Source of the DNA: Flavonifractor sp. An82
Lineage (GTDB): Bacteria; Bacillota; Clostridia; Oscillospirales; Oscillospiraceae
Assembly: GCF_002159265.1 (NCBI RefSeq)
Contig: NZ_NFHG01000021.1
Coordinates: 1 to 50,144, forward strand
Length of the DNA stretch: 50,144 nucleotides
Reading direction: 5' to 3'
The stretch's first letter is position 1. Every line of letters starts with the position of its first letter. A program made the translations under genes and the position numbers. Below, one piece after another: positions 50,050 to 50,144 of the stretch. The notes under the pieces are model-generated. The model had not been told where the DNA came from and searched no databases. It saw only the letters and a program-made list of their open reading frames with translations.

Positions 50050-50144
50050 TGAAACGGTGCCCTTAGACCGCACGAATGGTGCACTCAGACCGCTGAAATG
50101 GTGCATGGTCACCGCAGTCATGGTGCATTGACAGGATGGCCACT
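50050..50144. mobile_element. Terminus of a second IS21-like element (partial)
   Basis: Four degenerate tandem units of 21-23 bp, with GGTGC cores, start at 50051 (GAAACGGTGC), 50074 (GAATGGTGC), 50095 (GAAATGGTGC) and 50118 (TCATGGTGC); the first three share a following ACCGC-type segment. Multiple terminal repeats of this size starting with TG are typical of IS21-family ends. The element runs off the window. Confidence 0.45.

Noticed and set aside
50050-50144. CRISPR array at the right edge
   Set aside because: The repeat units are adjacent, degenerate and 21-23 bp without spacers, as in IS21-type ends.

Overview
The window looks like a horizontally acquired defence and mobility region from a gut-type Clostridia (Bacillota), most likely Oscillospirales. 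The evidence is strong AAGGAGG-type ribosome binding sites, a backbone of roughly 50-55% GC, TTG/GTG starts, and families typical of such genomes (MobP3 relaxase with Sel1 repeats, DUF6076-like protein, MerR/TipAS regulator, ProX-type deacylase). Several blocks (about 1-3,250, 33,831-35,015 and 38,415-39,982) are visibly more AT-rich than the rest and read as separate imports. The taxonomic call is inference from sequence style only.

Layout. 1-107: repeat-rich end of an IS21-like element. 169-2801: minus-strand module with a consensus promoter: an unknown 254-aa protein, an HTH/ImmA metallopeptidase and a CxC protein. 3115-3212: a free-standing small RNA gene with its own promoter and terminator, resembling abi/abiF-type RNAs. 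3292-13496: four tightly packed genes that look like one type IV-restriction-like defence operon: PLD nuclease/SF2 helicase/DUF3427, McrB-like ATPase with an internal EVE/PUA-like domain, McrC nuclease, and SF1 helicase with a C-terminal nuclease. 13535-15107: SGNH hydrolase, rhodanese lipoprotein and an unknown protein. 15280-16509: DUF6076-like gene, minus strand.

16755-22495: integrative mobilizable element 1: structured leader, excisionase, replication-type HTH protein, oriT-like region, relaxosome accessory protein, MobP3 relaxase with Sel1 repeats, two small genes and a tyrosine integrase broken before its catalytic tyrosine. 22552-30186: ordinary accessory genes: macro-HTH protein, ProX-type deacylase, VWA protein, flavin reductase, CatA-like acetyltransferase, MerR-TipAS regulator, a three-gene ABC exporter and a truncated response regulator.

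30508-44599: a BREX type 1 locus in the order XRE regulator, brxA, brxB::brxC, unknown gene, pglX, ATPase plus putative nuclease, pglZ, brxL. It is damaged: brxB and brxC are fused in frame with loss of the BrxC P-loop, brxC has a second frame-breaking junction, and pglX is split where the target-recognition part should be. It also carries two cargo insertions with no standard BREX role. 44838-49533: a second, eroded mobilization module (amber-interrupted gene, excisionase, HTH protein, oriT-like region, accessory protein, truncated MobP3 relaxase, XRE regulator, small genes). 49827-49871: the 3' part of a tRNA-Pro(GGG) gene on the minus strand, an attachment-site scar. From 50,050: the start of another IS21-like element.

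The region reads as a tRNA-linked defence hotspot in which mobilizable elements, a McrBC-like system and a BREX system have accumulated, and in which several genes show fusion or deletion junctions. Whether those junctions are biological or assembly artefacts cannot be decided from the sequence alone.
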